This document shows, piece by piece, positions 26,548 through 40,183 of a stretch of 64,000 bases of DNA. The DNA comes from Zanthoxylum bungeanum (taxonomy: Eukaryota; Streptophyta; Magnoliopsida; Sapindales; Rutaceae), in contig SKCR01033657.1 in the NCBI GenBank assembly GCA_019454045.1, forward strand, positions 1 to 64,000, in the 5' to 3' direction. The translations under genes and the position numbers were made by a program. Within the stretch, counting starts at the first letter, position 1, and each line of letters starts with the position of its first letter. Under the pieces are notes generated by a model that saw only the letters and a list, made by a program, of their open reading frames with translations, did no database searches and had not been told where the DNA came from.

Positions 26548-27302
26548 CACAAATCTATCACATAGACAGTGAAAGAACAATTAGCGAAAAATAATTTCAT
26601 ACAATATCAAACAAACATCAAATAGATAATGAATTTTTAATTTAAAAGATACTCTCCCAATGTTTAATGTAAAACCGTAATCCTTAAACAAAATAGAAAG
26701 AATTCAATAATTAAATTAATTTCATAATGGGAAGTGGACCCCATGAATATATTTCATCTCACAACTTTAGCACATTCTCGTCTACGTATATTCATTAGGT
26801 AGACAACCCACTGTCAATCACACAACGGTTACTCATGGGTTTCGATCTTGATTTCTCATTGTGACAGTTTTGGCACGTTCATAATGAGGCGTATCAATAT
26901 TTTACTTGTCAATGATAAATTCAAGATAGCATTGTAGTCCTAACAACTTTGGCAAGTTCAAGATTTCCACTTTCACTTGAATTTATCATATATAACAAAT
27001 ATGTTATACCGACACAAATAAATTGTTCATTAACTTCTTCATCATAGCTTTGACATGATAACGAAATAGCCACATAAATGTATTTTCATAAGTATTGACC
27101 AGACGGATCTAGAAACGAATGTTCCCACACATATTATTATTCGAGCCTTATCAATTAGGAATTTTTCGATAATTGTCAAACAATTCCAATTAATCAAATT
27201 AATTAAACATGCAGATGCAAACAATAAAATTGTATTAATTATCACATATCAAGCATGAAACATGTAATCGATGTAGAATGAGAACTGCTTTCATACTAAT
27301 TT
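26548..27302 (-). other. Leader of family B element
   Basis: About 750 bp of non-coding DNA between gag and the 5' LTR, matching 20724-21580. The primer-binding site next to the LTR has decayed to a CATACTAAT-like word. Confidence 0.6.
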
Positions 27303-29719
27303 TGTTGGGTTTTCGTTATGGAAACATAGTTTGAGTGAAATCGAAATTTCAAAATTTTTAAACTTTCGGAATAAATTATTTTGGTATCATATGTCAATAA
27401 TTTATTCATATTTCACCTAAACATATTTTTATTGCCAAATAAAAACATAATAAATTACGAAAATAAGACAAAAATTTTACGAAAATAATTTTCTCAAAAT
27501 TGCGCAAAAAGTATCACTGGCCAAATGGATCACCCAGGACCCGAGCGGTAGCCCCAATCACTCCAAAAATGTTCGATCAGTTCATAGGCTGACCGAACAG
27601 TGAGAAGTTCACTGTTTGGTCATATCATACCCGGTAATACCATTTTTATCTTGTCACGCTGTTTTTTTTTTATCATTTTCATGTCTTTTGACCCCAGAAT
27701 AATTTTTGGAAATTATTCTAACACCCAGTACACGTCCAATACATCCAAACATCATATTTTCCACATAAAATATTCTGAATTTGTTCAGATTTAATAAATT
27801 AACAATTAATTTAATTTATTTCATGCCAAATCTAATTTTCTATTAAATCCAACACTAATCAAGGCCACCATAGACGAAGCACCCAAAAATAATTTTAGGT
27901 ATTACAAGAGTGGTCATAACACTCTAAAATGACAACAAATTATCATATGTCAAAATTGATTTAATATTACACTAATATCACTCAATATAACTTCACACAT
28001 ACATGTAGTCCACAAATCAAGTATCCAAAATACAAAGCCCCACTTTTAAGTGTAAAAATAATCTCTACATTATTTGTAACTCACAAGAACAAGAAAAATA
28101 AATTTTTCTAGGTTAAAGAATAATAAAAATTACCTTTAATCTTCAAGATTTCCTTAAACTTGTTCTCGTTGGATTCTTTTTCTCCTCTAATCTTTCAAAT
28201 GTGTTTTGGAAGCTCTCAAAGTGTTAGGATTTGTAACTAAAGAATCAAAAGAAATATTTCTTTATATACTTAGGGTGAGTATAAATTATGAGGCTTTTTA
28301 GTCATTTGATTTTCCAAAATTAGTATCAAATAAATACTTGGAAATAAAGCAAAACACATGACTTTACTAATTATCATTTATTACATTTAATATATAATAA
28401 TATAAATGATAACTTTTCACATGTAAATATATTATACATATTCAACATTTACGTTAAATGAAATATGTACACATATACTTTATATGTGTCAATTAATCAT
28501 TTTCAATTAATATGTACTTAATCTAATTATGTATCAAATACAAATGGCCATTGTATTTTCGCTTAATGATTAAACAATTTGAATAAACTCAGTTAATTTG
28601 ATAAAATATCATGAATAATCTGTATTATTCATAACGCATTGCCCAAGTGCCCAAAGAGTAAACTTCATATTGTGAGACTCTCTAAGTTCAAGTTTATCCA
28701 TCACATAATCCAATTTCGTATCTATAATTCACCCACCCATGAATTATGACGACCACAGATAATCTCGCTGAACTATACAAGTCGAGGTCATTGCATATAT
28801 ATAATCTCTCTGACACAAGTTATCCATATTATACAGGGGACATAGATATAAACGTCATATCCCTAAGATATAATATCATTGACTTATAAATTCGCGATCT
28901 CTTAATAACACTTGGAAATCGTTTCCACAATATACCACGACCATAGATTTAATAGATCATAAACACGTGAATGATGCTTATGCCCTATATATAGGACTGA
29001 CGAATTCTATCTTGACACTCAACGGATATCATGAGTATCGATTCACACTCAATTAACAGACGGAGGTTTGACCTAAAAAGGTCGGTGATGTGACTACCAT
29101 TAAATTATGGAGGATAACTAATATATCCACCGTGGTAACTCAAGTCAAATGACCATTATGCTACTCGACTCGAGAATATTCCTATTGACGATGGTATACC
29201 ATCTATTAGTGTGGAGAATAACTCATATATCTATCGTGGTATCTCAACTCAAATGATCATTATGTTACTCGACTCAAGAAGATTCATATTGACGATGGTG
29301 CACCATCTATTAAGAATCTTGGGTGAGTCATTCAGTTTTCATCCATTATGAACACCTACATGTCTATACGAGTCTCCCGATACTCATAATTCATTGAGTA
29401 AAATACATTGAAATCCTGAATTCCAATATACGACATGTACTGGTCTCTACTGGTTTACTTACTGACCAATTAATGTAAACCTTGACAAGGAAGAATTTAA
29501 ATAAAATAATATTGTTATGTACAACTCAATGTCAGTTACGACGCTTTCACAACTATATCATAACTAATCATTTTATGGTCTGTTACGTCTCTATCATATA
29601 AAAAATATATATATATATATTGATGAAACTTCATATTTTATTCATAATAAAATATATTTACACATGTATTTATAACAAAATATAATAAAAAATTGATGCG
29701 CCGAGTACCAACTCCAACA
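27303..29719 (-). repeat. Family B LTR, copy 2
   Basis: 2417 bp, TGTTGGGT to CTCCAACA. Its relation to copy 1 is clear but well diverged, so it is an older or different subfamily member. It contains a tandem duplication at 29109-29316. Confidence 0.75.
29109..29316. repeat. 104-bp tandem duplication in family B LTR
   Basis: Two diverged units start at 29109 and 29213, each containing ATTATG(C/T)TACTCGACTC and ATTGACGATGGT. Copy 1 of this LTR (around 23550-23660) has one unit only. Confidence 0.75.
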
Positions 29720-30793
29720 TAAGATACTTATAATAAGCCTCCCTCTTTTAAGTTCCCAAGGCAAGGATTATTAATTTTGTTGCAAGGATTTTATGGCATA
29801 GTAAATGTTTCTGCTCTTTATTTTTCTCAAGCTCGTACGGGCCGTACCATATATAATCAACTAGCTGCTAAATGGTTAACGTCCTCAATGGTGTGGTTTG
29901 GTGGCAAATAATTTAGAATTTGATTGACAGGTTTTGAGTTGGAGTCTAGGTGATACATTTTTTCTAAGAGCTTGGGACAACCGATGGTTTTATCTGCTCC
30001 GCTTAAGTACGGGGTTTGGATGATTTGACGGCAAAATTTCCAACGTTTCCAAAAAAAATATGTTGCAAGACCTGGTAAAGTTTTTTTAATTGTTTAATTA
30101 TAACTTCAATATATTTTAGGAGAAACTCAAAAATTTTGAACTTTTAGAAATAAATATAATATAATTTTTTAGAGAGTTAAATTATATAAAATATCTTTAT
30201 AAATCTCTATTAGTAGAATTTTTTTTTTTTTTTTTTTGAAAAGTTACATATACCAAACCGAGCGAAGGTAATGGTAAAAGCGGATCTTGGCACGCCGATC
30301 AGATTTCAGGATGTACTTCGGGGTATGTGTTCAGAATTATCTGATAAGGGGCTCACATTGATGCCCTTGCATCTCATTTTGTACAAAAGTTTTCCTTAAT
30401 TATTTTCGGAAAAAATGTAACAGTAATGATAGCGATACACTCATTTTACACCTAAACAGTACCACCATTCATACGAATACTATTCACTTGAAGTAGGGAC
30501 GATGGTCGATGGTAACAGATAATCCCAATATAACATTTTATAGCAAAGTACATAGAATTACTGCTGGTTCAGCTTTACATAACATTTACCAATCTTAGCT
30601 TCCAGGAAAACTGCACAAGAAAGTGAAGAAACAAACTTTCAACACCCAGACACAAAAAATTTGAACAGATATGAACCAGTGATCTTAAATTTAAAAAATA
30701 ATTTATATCAACTGTTATAATAATCCAAAAATATTTGGATCTAACAAGCATATATATATTGGGAAAAGATAATGGAGGACCTATTATTCTAAA
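29720..30793. other. 3' flank of the BPM gene
   Basis: No gene is seen. 29930-30065 resembles 35195-35390 (shared CTCCGCTTAAGT and a GGATGATTTG/GGATAATTTG word). The last few hundred bases before 30793 should hold the BPM 3' UTR, but no clear polyadenylation signal was found, so its limit is not placed. Confidence 0.4.
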
Positions 30794-30975
30794 TCAATAT
30801 ATCCTTTGCTTCACCCGCCTCCCATCGACATCACAGCCATCTGGTAATGTCTCGTTTCCATGTCCGGAAGCAATGACGGAATGCTCGCTTATTTTGGCCA
30901 CATATTGCAGTAGTTCGGTGAGTACAGATGGGCAGCTTTCTTTCAAGTATTCAAACCCGTCTGTTTGCATCACAG
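30794..30975 (-). other. BPM: BPM exon 4
   Basis: 182 bases, residues 344-403 and the stop codon, encoding [20 protein letters not shown] and the basic tail. The acceptor is CTTTACAG|CTGTGATG after a short 95-base intron. Confidence 0.9.
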
Positions 30976-33900
30976 CTGTAAAGGTTGACAAATCTTGTTG
31001 TTAGTAATGCTATCTAACAGAGCTCTCTAAACATATCAAATCATATCTGAAGTGGAGTGAATACATCCACCTTTTAAATTTTCTGGCGATGCGATGAATT
31101 TGAGGCAAACAGCTTTCAGCTGGAAACAGTGATGCTGCTCTGCCAAGGCCAACGTGGTAGCGACTGTGTTTATAGCAACATCCTCACAAAGCTTAGCCTC
31201 ACACAGCAATTTGAGCCGCTCAAGTGCATATCGGTCTGCTGCAGCAAGAAGATGCTGAGCCATCAGCGTAGAAGCCCATTTTGGGCTCAGATCGACAAAC
31301 TCTTCCATGTCCGGCAGGGTATCCCAGTAGATAAAATGGAGTAATGCCTACATATATCCAAATGATATTAGCAAGAAGATTTCTACAACCAAGCCTGCTT
31401 ATGCACTGTTCTTGCAAAACACTAGTATGACTAGACCTTCAGCAGAGCCTGATATTTTGCTCAAGCATGAAACAAAGAACAGTGAATCAACAACTCTAAA
31501 TTAGAAGAAGACAATGTGCCTAAATGGAAAAGGATTAAATTATGAATAGCAAAGGGGGAGAATCAGAAACACTGGCAGGCTTCTCTATTCTTTATTCCAA
31601 TTCTCACCCAGGCAGAAGGAACCATAACACCACTTGTATTTCTGCAAGTGTCAGAAGCACTTTAGGTTTTGTTTCATTTCATTTAATCCACAGCAATGCA
31701 AGCTGGGTAAATCCTAAGGAACAGAATCATAATAATAACTCCAGCACAACCTTAGTGAGTAATAGTTGAATCAATTTAGACTAATATTAATCACAATCTA
31801 AACAATTGGATACAAATAACCCAATGCAGTTTCTCAAAGCATCTTTTTGGCTGGAGCACTGCAAGAGACAGCTGAGCAAATTGACAGAGAAAAACATGAA
31901 AAAAATGCATAACCCACAAATTGTATATCAGTTGAGATTTTATTTACACAATACTCCACATGTTTTTCAAAGTGAAAAAAATAATAATAATAATAATAAT
32001 TATACCATCAAAAAGGCCAACCATGGTATAAAGGCATATTGCAATGGCAGCAGGGAAGAGAAGCAATAGTCAACCTCCACCAGGGTGAGTAAGATTTTTG
32101 TACAGTAGCGGCGCCTTAGGAGAAGGTTCCAGATGTACAAATGAATAAATCATCCTGTACAGCAACGCAATTACTCACCTCACAAAGGCAACCAACAGAC
32201 GAAGCTACCTCTTCCTATTATTTTATACATTATCAATCACAGATAACATACAGTAAAGGCTCCTAAAATTCTCAGTAGAGCACTAAAATAAATTTGATTA
32301 CACACACACTACAGCAGCTGGAAACAACTATATACATACCATAAACTGGGAGCAACTCATCTTAGAACTATTAATAGCCAAAAACACAATAAATATTCAA
32401 TCACACCAGTAAAAACGATTAAGCATAATGCATCCAGATAAAAATACCATGATGTCATTTTATAAACAAGAAAAAATAAAAAGAGCCTTCACCTTGTCAT
32501 CCCAGCCAAAGTAATTACATATTAAGACTCAAAGATCCTTGTGACGTTGCAGAAAGGATATCCTTTTCTTGGGGAGAGAGAGAGGGAAAAAAACTCGAAG
32601 AACAGAACAAAAATTGAAAAATAAAAGCATGCAACAATGTTGAATTTTTCTTCTCCATTGACTGATGCCAATCATCTATTTTCACAAAAGGAGTCGAGAT
32701 AAAGGGAGCAGAAAGAATAGCATTTTACCATTCGGGGGGGGGGAATTGAATTCAGCAAACAAAGGAGGAAATCATTAGTGCTGTTTGCTAACCACAATAC
32801 GGTATGGAGAAAAATAATTAAATCTTTCATACTAATACTGGCTAAGAACTTTAAACAATGCATTTTAAACAAAACTATATGCATAAGACTGGTGTTTGCA
32901 ACCAAAGAGAGCGAAAACTGTATGAAATTGAATTCAGCAAACAAAGGAGGAAATCATTAGTGCTGTTTGCTAACCACAATACGGTATGGAGAAAATTAAT
33001 TAAATCTTTCATACTAATACTGGCTAAGAATTTTAAACAATGCATTTTAAACAAAACTATATGCATAAGACTGGTGTTTGCAACCAAAGAGAGCGAGAGA
33101 GAGAGGGATAAAACCTTAAAAACTGGGACTTCCATGTCTTCCACCTTAATCAATTGCGTGTTTTGATCCTTTAATGGACCAAAAAGTTGAGCCTTGAACA
33201 CAGGTGAACGTGTAGCAAGAACCAACTTGTGGGCAGCAAACTTTTCTCCATCAACTTCAAAATTCACATCAGTAAACCTTCCACTTTCCAAAAGCTTCCC
33301 AAATTGCTTACCAATATCAGAAGGTGGCACAGGAATTGAGTACGTCTTTGGTCCCTCCGTATATGACTTAACTACACCAACACAACAGCGAATTGAGAGA
33401 CAATCATCTTTAAGGTAGTCCGATGTCTCTAGCAATGTTCTCTTGAAAAAGCGTTTATAACCCCTGAAACACCCAACATTAGAACCCGGTTAATTATTGA
33501 CCATGAACAAAATAACATAACTTGCTCTGACTTCTATAAAACACAGAAATATGAAAAATGTGCTCGTGCAGGTGTTGCCTTATCAATTGAGTTGCCTATC
33601 ATACTCATTAAATATTCATATCCAAAACATCCTCCTAAAGCCCCTACTTTTGCAAGAAAAACGCTAGGTAGACTAGATACCATTCTCCTAGTGAAGAAAT
33701 GCAGAACCACTTTGCAAAATTGAAGAGCAATTCTAATTGAACTACCAATATCATGAAAACCCCCAATGTAAATGTGGTAAACATATAACACTCTCCAATC
33801 CCAGATATTAAATACCCTTCAAACAACAATTACATAAACATGTACAACCCAAAGTCCCCAACACTAGAAACTTCCAACATCAATTAGACAATTATTTAAT

Positions 33901-34495
33901 ACTTGATTTTGGCTTCAACTTCTAAGACCACGACATCTGCATTTCTTGTCTTCATATTCTTTTTACATAAGATATATCCCTTTAACCCTTTAATTATAGT
34001 TAATGGCATCCATTATGCATCCTAAACAATTAACATTAAATCATACAACTAACAAAAATATCAACCACAAATCAAGGAAAATAAAACCTACCACATGCTG
34101 CCCCGATATTTAAGCGCGTAGGGTCCACTCTCGAGGGTTCTTCCGAAATGGGTATGAACCTTGTGCCGTTCCTTCCCGCTCTGATCCAAAAGCGTCAGCT
34201 CAAACAGAGCTCTCACGTCCGTTCCCTCGCTCGCCAAGGCAATAAACAGTGACACATATGCCGCGTTATCTTCTACGCTCTTGCCATCAGGGTAAAAGTA
34301 AACAGCCCATGCGTACCCACCCACAATGAAAGTATCGGAAGCTATGTACTTGCCGATGCCCATGCCCTTCGAAAGCGAATAGCCGCTGATCTTGAACTGG
34401 TGGGACCCATTTATGGTCTCGTTGCGAGCTGTGGAAGTTGTGATCGATGTAATAGAGGGTTTTGTAGGGTCTTTGCAAACCCTAATTGTGCCCAT
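30794..34495 (-). CDS. BPM: BPM-type MATH-BTB protein, cullin-3 ligase adaptor
   Basis: The spliced gene joins 34495-34092, 33463-33115, 31347-31071 and 30975-30794 into 403 codons, the usual length for plant BPM proteins (about 400-415). The MATH domain spans about residues 29-165 ([16 protein letters not shown], then RALFELTL and [14 protein letters not shown]). The BTB/POZ fold spans about 185-310 ([20 protein letters not shown]), followed by a helical BACK-like tail. A basic GRRVKQR near the C-terminus may be a nuclear signal. In this family BTB binds cullin-3 and MATH recruits substrates, including transcription factors, for ubiquitination. All three introns are GT-AG and keep frame. The start ATG at 34495 is the first in frame after an upstream TGA near 34600. 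The gene looks intact. The exact paralogue cannot be decided here. Confidence 0.93.
31071..31347 (-). other. BPM: BPM exon 3
   Basis: 277 bases, residues 252-343 plus one base: the second half of BTB and the helical region [16 protein letters not shown]. The acceptor is TATGTAG|GCATTACTC and the donor TTAAAAG|GTGGATG. Confidence 0.9.
32744..33107. repeat. 182-bp tandem duplication in BPM intron 2
   Basis: Units start at 32744 and 32926 (AATTGAATTCAGCAAACAAA) and are nearly identical over about 168 bases, differing at about two positions. The second unit ends 18-20 bases from the exon 2 donor. A run of ten or more G lies just before the first unit. Confidence 0.9.
33115..33463 (-). other. BPM: BPM exon 2
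   Basis: 349 bases, residues 135-251: the end of MATH, the linker, and the first half of BTB. The acceptor is TTTCAG|GGGTTAT and the donor TTTAAG|GTTTTATCC. Confidence 0.9.
34092..34495 (-). other. BPM: BPM exon 1
   Basis: Codes for residues 1-134 plus two bases of codon 135, covering most of the MATH domain. The donor reads ATGTG|GTAGGT. Confidence 0.9.
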
Positions 34496-34800
34496 CAACA
34501 ATGGTGGTGGGTTTGATTCTATGAGAATTGAATTCAGTTCGAGAATTAGGGTTAGGAGATGGTTGATTGGAATTGGAAATTGGGATTTTTGGGGGGTAAA
34601 AAATCAAAATTGAATTTTTGGGAATTTTGGGGCAAGACTCGATGATGACAGATATACGAGGCAGACTGCAATTCGGGGACTTTTTTCCTTTTTCTTGTTT
34701 TTGCTTTGCTTTTGCTTTCGCTTTCTTTCTCTCCTTTTATTTTACTTTACTTTATTTTATTTTATTTTTTTTCTTTTTATTTTTTGGTTGGATTGAATGG
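34496..34800 (-). promoter_or_regulatory. BPM 5' UTR and proximal promoter
   Basis: Upstream of the ATG the minus strand carries an in-frame stop near 34600, then a purine-rich run (34680-34790) with many AAAG and GAGA words, typical of plant promoter-proximal DNA and possible DOF sites. No unique TATA box or transcription start could be fixed. Confidence 0.4.
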
Positions 34801-35194
34801 AGAGATTTGAAGGGATGGAATTAAGTGAAATATAATTTAAAATATTTAAAATTTATTATTTGTATTGATGGAAGGAGATAAAAGGGAATGAAAGCTTATG
34901 GAATAGAGTATAACAAAAATGAGCATTGAGTGATTGAAAATGATTCGCCCAAATCGATGGTTGGTATAAAATGTAATTTTAAAAATTAACATATAATGTT
35001 AAAAAAAATTAAATATATCCATATAATTATATGTGAAAACAAAATTACCTCTTAAAAAATAGTATTAAAATACTTATTTTCTTACTTTTATAATTTAAAT
35101 GGATATATTTGTTTTTAAAACATATCTAGTTACGTTACATTGCATTACTATTTCTTTATCAAATAATGTTTTGTAATATTACATTATAAGTCCC

Positions 35195-35390
35195 CAATGG
35201 ACGTGGTTTGCTGGTGTAGGGTTCAAGATCTCATATTAAGGTCCTGGATTCGAATACATGAAGTGCGTTTCTTATAAGAGTCTGAGACAGCTGGGGATTT
35301 TACCTACTCCGCTTAAGTTCGGAATGGATAATTTGGCGGTGGAGTTTCTAATGATTTTAAAAAAATATATATTACATTATAAACTTCTCA
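35195..35390. repeat. Dispersed repeat, possibly SINE-like
   Basis: Contains CCTGGATTCGAATAC, resembling a polymerase III B box, and the block CTCCGCTTAAGTTCGG shared with 29930-30065. Both copies have the same orientation and flank the BPM gene. Class not established. Confidence 0.35.
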
Positions 35391-38305
35391 TTTTCTCCCA
35401 AATAAGATTATGGTACGTTCTCTCTATTCCATCTTGTTCCATTTCATTTCATTATAAACTATTCACTTCAATCAATCCAAACATAGCCTAGGAAAAAAAA
35501 ATGAGATGTGATAATATTGGTCCTTTAATGTGTGTGATAAGGATGGTAATTGGGATGCCAGTTCCATCCGAACTAGTATTGTGTATCACCCCATATGAAT
35601 TTGACACGTTTAGTCTTGTCATCATTCTGTTTATATCGGTCTCGTCTTTCTACTCTTGATTGTCTTCGAAATGAAAAAAATCATTCTAAAATTCGAGATT
35701 TTTAGTTTAAAATTCGATATTCGAGAAAAAAAAAACATTTCTAATGCTAACTAAAATTATTATTAGGAACAACATTTATCATTAATCCATTTTCAAATAG
35801 CGGATCCCAATTTCAAAGCGGGATTCAGTGATGCCATAAGTAATTCAAAAAAAAAAATCATTTACTTTTTTCTCATTACTAGGCTTACAAATTAGACAAT
35901 TAATTAAAAATTATTTACATTTTCTCATAGGTCGTATTATTCCACTTGTATCATATAGATACCTCCCCCTTAGGTGTTAGTTTTACCGATCATACCAAAT
36001 AAAAATATTTTCTCATTTTGTGGAGTAGACTATAAATAATCTTTTGATACCATTATGCCCTATCTAGAATTATTAAACCATTATGCTCGGAAAAATATGT
36101 CTTAGATCTTTATCGGCTTCGCTTTATATATTGCAACGCTATTTGTTCTTATTTTCTCACCATGACACTTAGAGATATATGTTGTACATTTTCGAACCTC
36201 TTAATTGTGTTTATCTCATCTTATCCTTAATCGGTGCTACACCCATTTTCTTTCAAATTTCTTCAATTCTAAATATGTTTCTCGTAATTCACTCATTCAT
36301 CCATATAAACATTCTCATTTAAGTTACTCCTAATTTTTTGATATGTTAATGCTTTATAGCTCATCATTTTGTCCCATAAAAATATTGCATGTCTCATGAC
36401 CATCCGATAAATTTTTCCTTTAAATTTTAAAAGAAATTTGCAATCATATAAGATCACATATGTACATGTTTATTTTCTCTTGCCCAAATAAATTACATGA
36501 GCAACATCTCAATCTATTTCTTCATTTTTTAGAGATACACTCTAAGTAGAACACTAATTTCCTCCAAAATCCATGTGATGTTTCGCCCACTAACAAGGTA
36601 TTATTCTTTGGACTTTAAAATCTCAGAAACTATGGTCCACCAAAGTTTTGTGCTCCGCGCTTCTTATTAGTAGAGATGTACACAATCAGGATAAAAAAAA
36701 ATTTTCATTTCGGTCTATCTCTTATTTTTCGGGACAAAAAACTATCTCATCCCACATCTCACCTTGTCCCGCTAAAATATCGTCCTGCTAAAAAATTTGG
36801 AAATATTTTTTAATCTCATCCTGTTCTATTTTCAAATCGGGACATAAAAATATGTCATAAATCATCTCGTTCGGGACAGGAAAAGTTGTCAACCTTACTT
36901 GCTAGTAAGAAAATCCATCACTTATAAGCTCATTTCCCTCAAAGTTTCCCATGAGGGGGTCTTACTAGTTAATGATAGTCATCAATTATAAATTCATCCC
37001 AACAATACTCTCAAACGATATTGGGGCCCAACGTTCTCATTCCGAAGACTTCCAATTGTGAATGGTTTTGACATATATGTGATACACCGTCCCATTAGCA
37101 AAATATTATCATCTTTGGCATCTCAAGGTGGCATAACTACGAATAAAAGGAGAGAATCCCTTATAAACTCATCCAAACATCATTTTCTCAACACAACCGT
37201 GATCTGTATTGTTGATTTCGTCATCTTTTTTCAACTGTGAAATTAACAAGGAATTTATTTTCTTGCTTGCAGGGACGGCTCAATCATATTTTGGCTTTAG
37301 GTGAGTTTGTTTTAATTAGACCTTATAAATTTAAGTTTATTAAACACACATTAATTTTTTTTATAAAAATATTAATTTAAAATTGAGATATTTTTAGAGT
37401 CTTAATGAGAATAATAAACCATTAATTTTAAATTATTGGTTGTTATATTGAATAGAGAGTTAGAATTAATCTTAACAATAATAATTGAGCTTTTTTAGGG
37501 ATTTTATTAGTTTATTTGAGAAAAAATAAATGTTACTAAGAGAATTTATAACATTCCATGTTTAACATCAAATGGTTAGTCTAATTTATTTAATAAAGAA
37601 TTTTGTAATTAGTTTGCATTATTGTTGAAATATTTTAGGTGCACATTCCAATATTTTCAGGACATGATCGTAGAAGACAATGATACCATCTTCCTAAGCC
37701 TCTAGCGTTGACATACATGACTTGTCACTACTGTAAATGGACTGTACTTGCACTACTAATAATATTTCAACTCAATAACTTTTTTGGACACATGCATGAA
37801 TATCATAAAATACACATGAATAATGTAATGTAGTTATGTAAATATATACAAGTATCATTGTTTGGCCCCATGGCCTACTATAACAACTATACACATATGT
37901 GGATCCATATAAATGCATATCCACTACTGCAGCTGGTATTCATATAAATGCATATCTATAACTGCAGCTGGTATCTACGGAGCTGGGTAATGTGGCTGAG
38001 TGAGCTCTCTCACTAAGAGCGGTTATCAAAGGTATATGCACCCAAAACTGAGAGTGTATGAGAGGGATAAATCCCACCAGTATCGTGCCCTGGGTACATG
38101 AAACCTACTTAGTGGGACCTAACACCGCGTAAACAACGGAAGCTGAGCTGTATCTGTAATAACCTAAGAGGGTTTCTGAAATACCATTAGGCATGTTGAA
38201 CTGAGCTTACCCGTTTGCTATACTGAGGGAACGGTACCCTACTGACATTTGAACAATATATTCATTTTCTTGTACTTGCGATAAAATAAATTATAACCAA
38301 GTAAC
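35391..38305. other. Intergenic region with unassigned repeats
   Basis: No gene is supported. 36660-36890 contains repeated CGGGACA and TCTCATCC words. 37270 begins CAGGGACGGCTC, reminiscent of a hAT-type terminus but without a visible partner. 37905-37976 is a 35-bp tandem duplication around ATAAATGCATATC and CTGCAGCTGGTAT. 37980-38260 resembles degenerate LTR sequence but could not be placed. Confidence 0.4.
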
Positions 38306-39706
38306 TGTAAGTGTTCCTAGAACATGCCAAGATCGTCTAAGAGTGATTTATGTGTGAATAAACAAAAGAAAGTTTCGGAAAAACTTACTTTGATTGGATG
38401 AGTTTCAAGACTTATCTTGGATTTGTTGTATTCCAAACTCATGTATTGGTTTCCCTATCACCTCATTTAACTCCTGATGTGCTAGCAAAGTTTGATTTTG
38501 AAACAAAATCAATGGAGAAGGGAAGAGCATACTCACGACAAAGTGAGAGGAAGAGAGAGATGAAGTTGTTTGATATTTTTGATTTCCAAAATCAATTACC
38601 AAAAGTGAACAAGCAAACTGTGTATATCCTTTTCCAAAAAGAAAATACAAAGTGTGTTGGACAAGTTAGCTTTTAAAAGCTTCCAACCACTTCCATCACT
38701 TAAGATTGACTAGTGATGTAAGTTGGTGGGTCTCACTTTAAATTCCAAATTTAATTCGGACAATCTAACACGCAACTTCGCTCGGGCCCGGGTTCGTTTA
38801 ATTTCGAATTAAACAAATTTGTCGTTGCGACTTTATTAAATCCAATTTAATTAAATAATAATACCTCGCAATATTATTCGTAAGTCACTCACGAATTAAT
38901 TCTAAATTAATTCGTTTGCTCGAATTAAAATCCAATTTTAATTCTGTATTGAAATCTAATTTCAATTAATGTATCTAATATATTATTTTAGCCCAATTAA
39001 ATAAATTGAATAGAAAAATCTAATTTAACTATTAAATTTATTTTACCGATTAATTCCAAATTAATCGCGTTCTCTCTTTTTGACGAATTTAATCCCAGAT
39101 AAATTCTTGACGCAATTAATCCCAGATTAATTCTTTCTCTGTTAATTAATCCCAGATTAATTCTTGTCGTAATTAATCCCAGATTATTTTTCTCTCTCAT
39201 AATTAATCCCAGATTAATTTTCTGTTCGAGTCAAATCTCATCGGAGAATCTTTGAGAAGCGACCCAAGAGATCCCTGGATATGTTGGCAGTAAATACGGT
39301 CATCGGACTATCCAAACACGTGCGTACCCGGTACCACATTCCTACTGATTTATAAAACATGGTTGGCTTCTAGCAAAGCATCGTGCCTACCCAATTCTCC
39401 AGAAATATATTCAACATGAATATACATAATCTTTATCAGGCGTAGTATACTAAGTATTGCGTATTACGATCCAGTATCGGATGTCACATGCTAGGCCTAA
39501 GGCTGGAATTATGTCTGCCCCGTACGAAGCATATATCGGATCTCTGACAACTAGTCTCTATAATCGGATAATCATGACCTAGTCATATTATCCCGATGAC
39601 TGCAGTACTTAAGAGTACTAGTTCTGTATCCCTACGTGATCATCATCTCCATATGACTGAAGTGATACTTCCATCTTGACATCACACCCAATACACTATG
39701 ATTCTC
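38306..39706 (-). repeat. Truncated 3' LTR of element IV
   Basis: Begins TGTAAGTGTTCC. It follows the family A LTR until GATTCTCAG at 39706, where it switches abruptly to inverted LTR sequence. It carries about five TTAATCCCAGATTAATT-type units (39085-39225). Confidence 0.85.
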
Positions 39707-40183
39707 AGCTTTGTACTTTTTTAAAAAAGTGAGTTTGGTATTTGATTTTTGAAATCAAAAACCAATATACACAACACAACTTCTTCTTCTCACTCACTTC
39801 TCCTCCTTCTCACGGGATTGAAGCTTTTTCCCTCTAAATTTCTTGGCTTGGCCGAGAGATAGAAGAAGCTTAAGGGGAAGAATTGTGGAAAATTTTTCCA
39901 AGATGCTAGCACATCCGAGGGGTCTCACAAAGGTGATAGGGAAACCCATTCATGAGCATGAAATCATCATTCACAAAGCTTGGAGTTGGAGCACACACAT
40001 GGAGGGTTGACCGAAACACTTGGAGCATAAATGGAGGGCTTGGCCGAGACATCCATTAAGAAATTTTTGTTGTTCTTCGCATCGCAAAAGCCGATCAAAG
40101 TGAGTATTCCGCAACTTTACTTTGATATATTCACATGTTTTCATTGCTTAATTGATCTTGGGATAACTTAGATAATTCCAACA
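39707..40183 (+). repeat. Inverted family A LTR fragment
   Basis: Its reverse complement begins TGTTGGAATTATC and follows the U5 end of family A LTRs (CCCAAGATCAA, then a GCGGAATACTCAC-like word and TTTGATCGG). It is therefore oriented opposite to all other copies. It abuts gag sequence at 40184 and the truncated LTR at 39706. Confidence 0.75.
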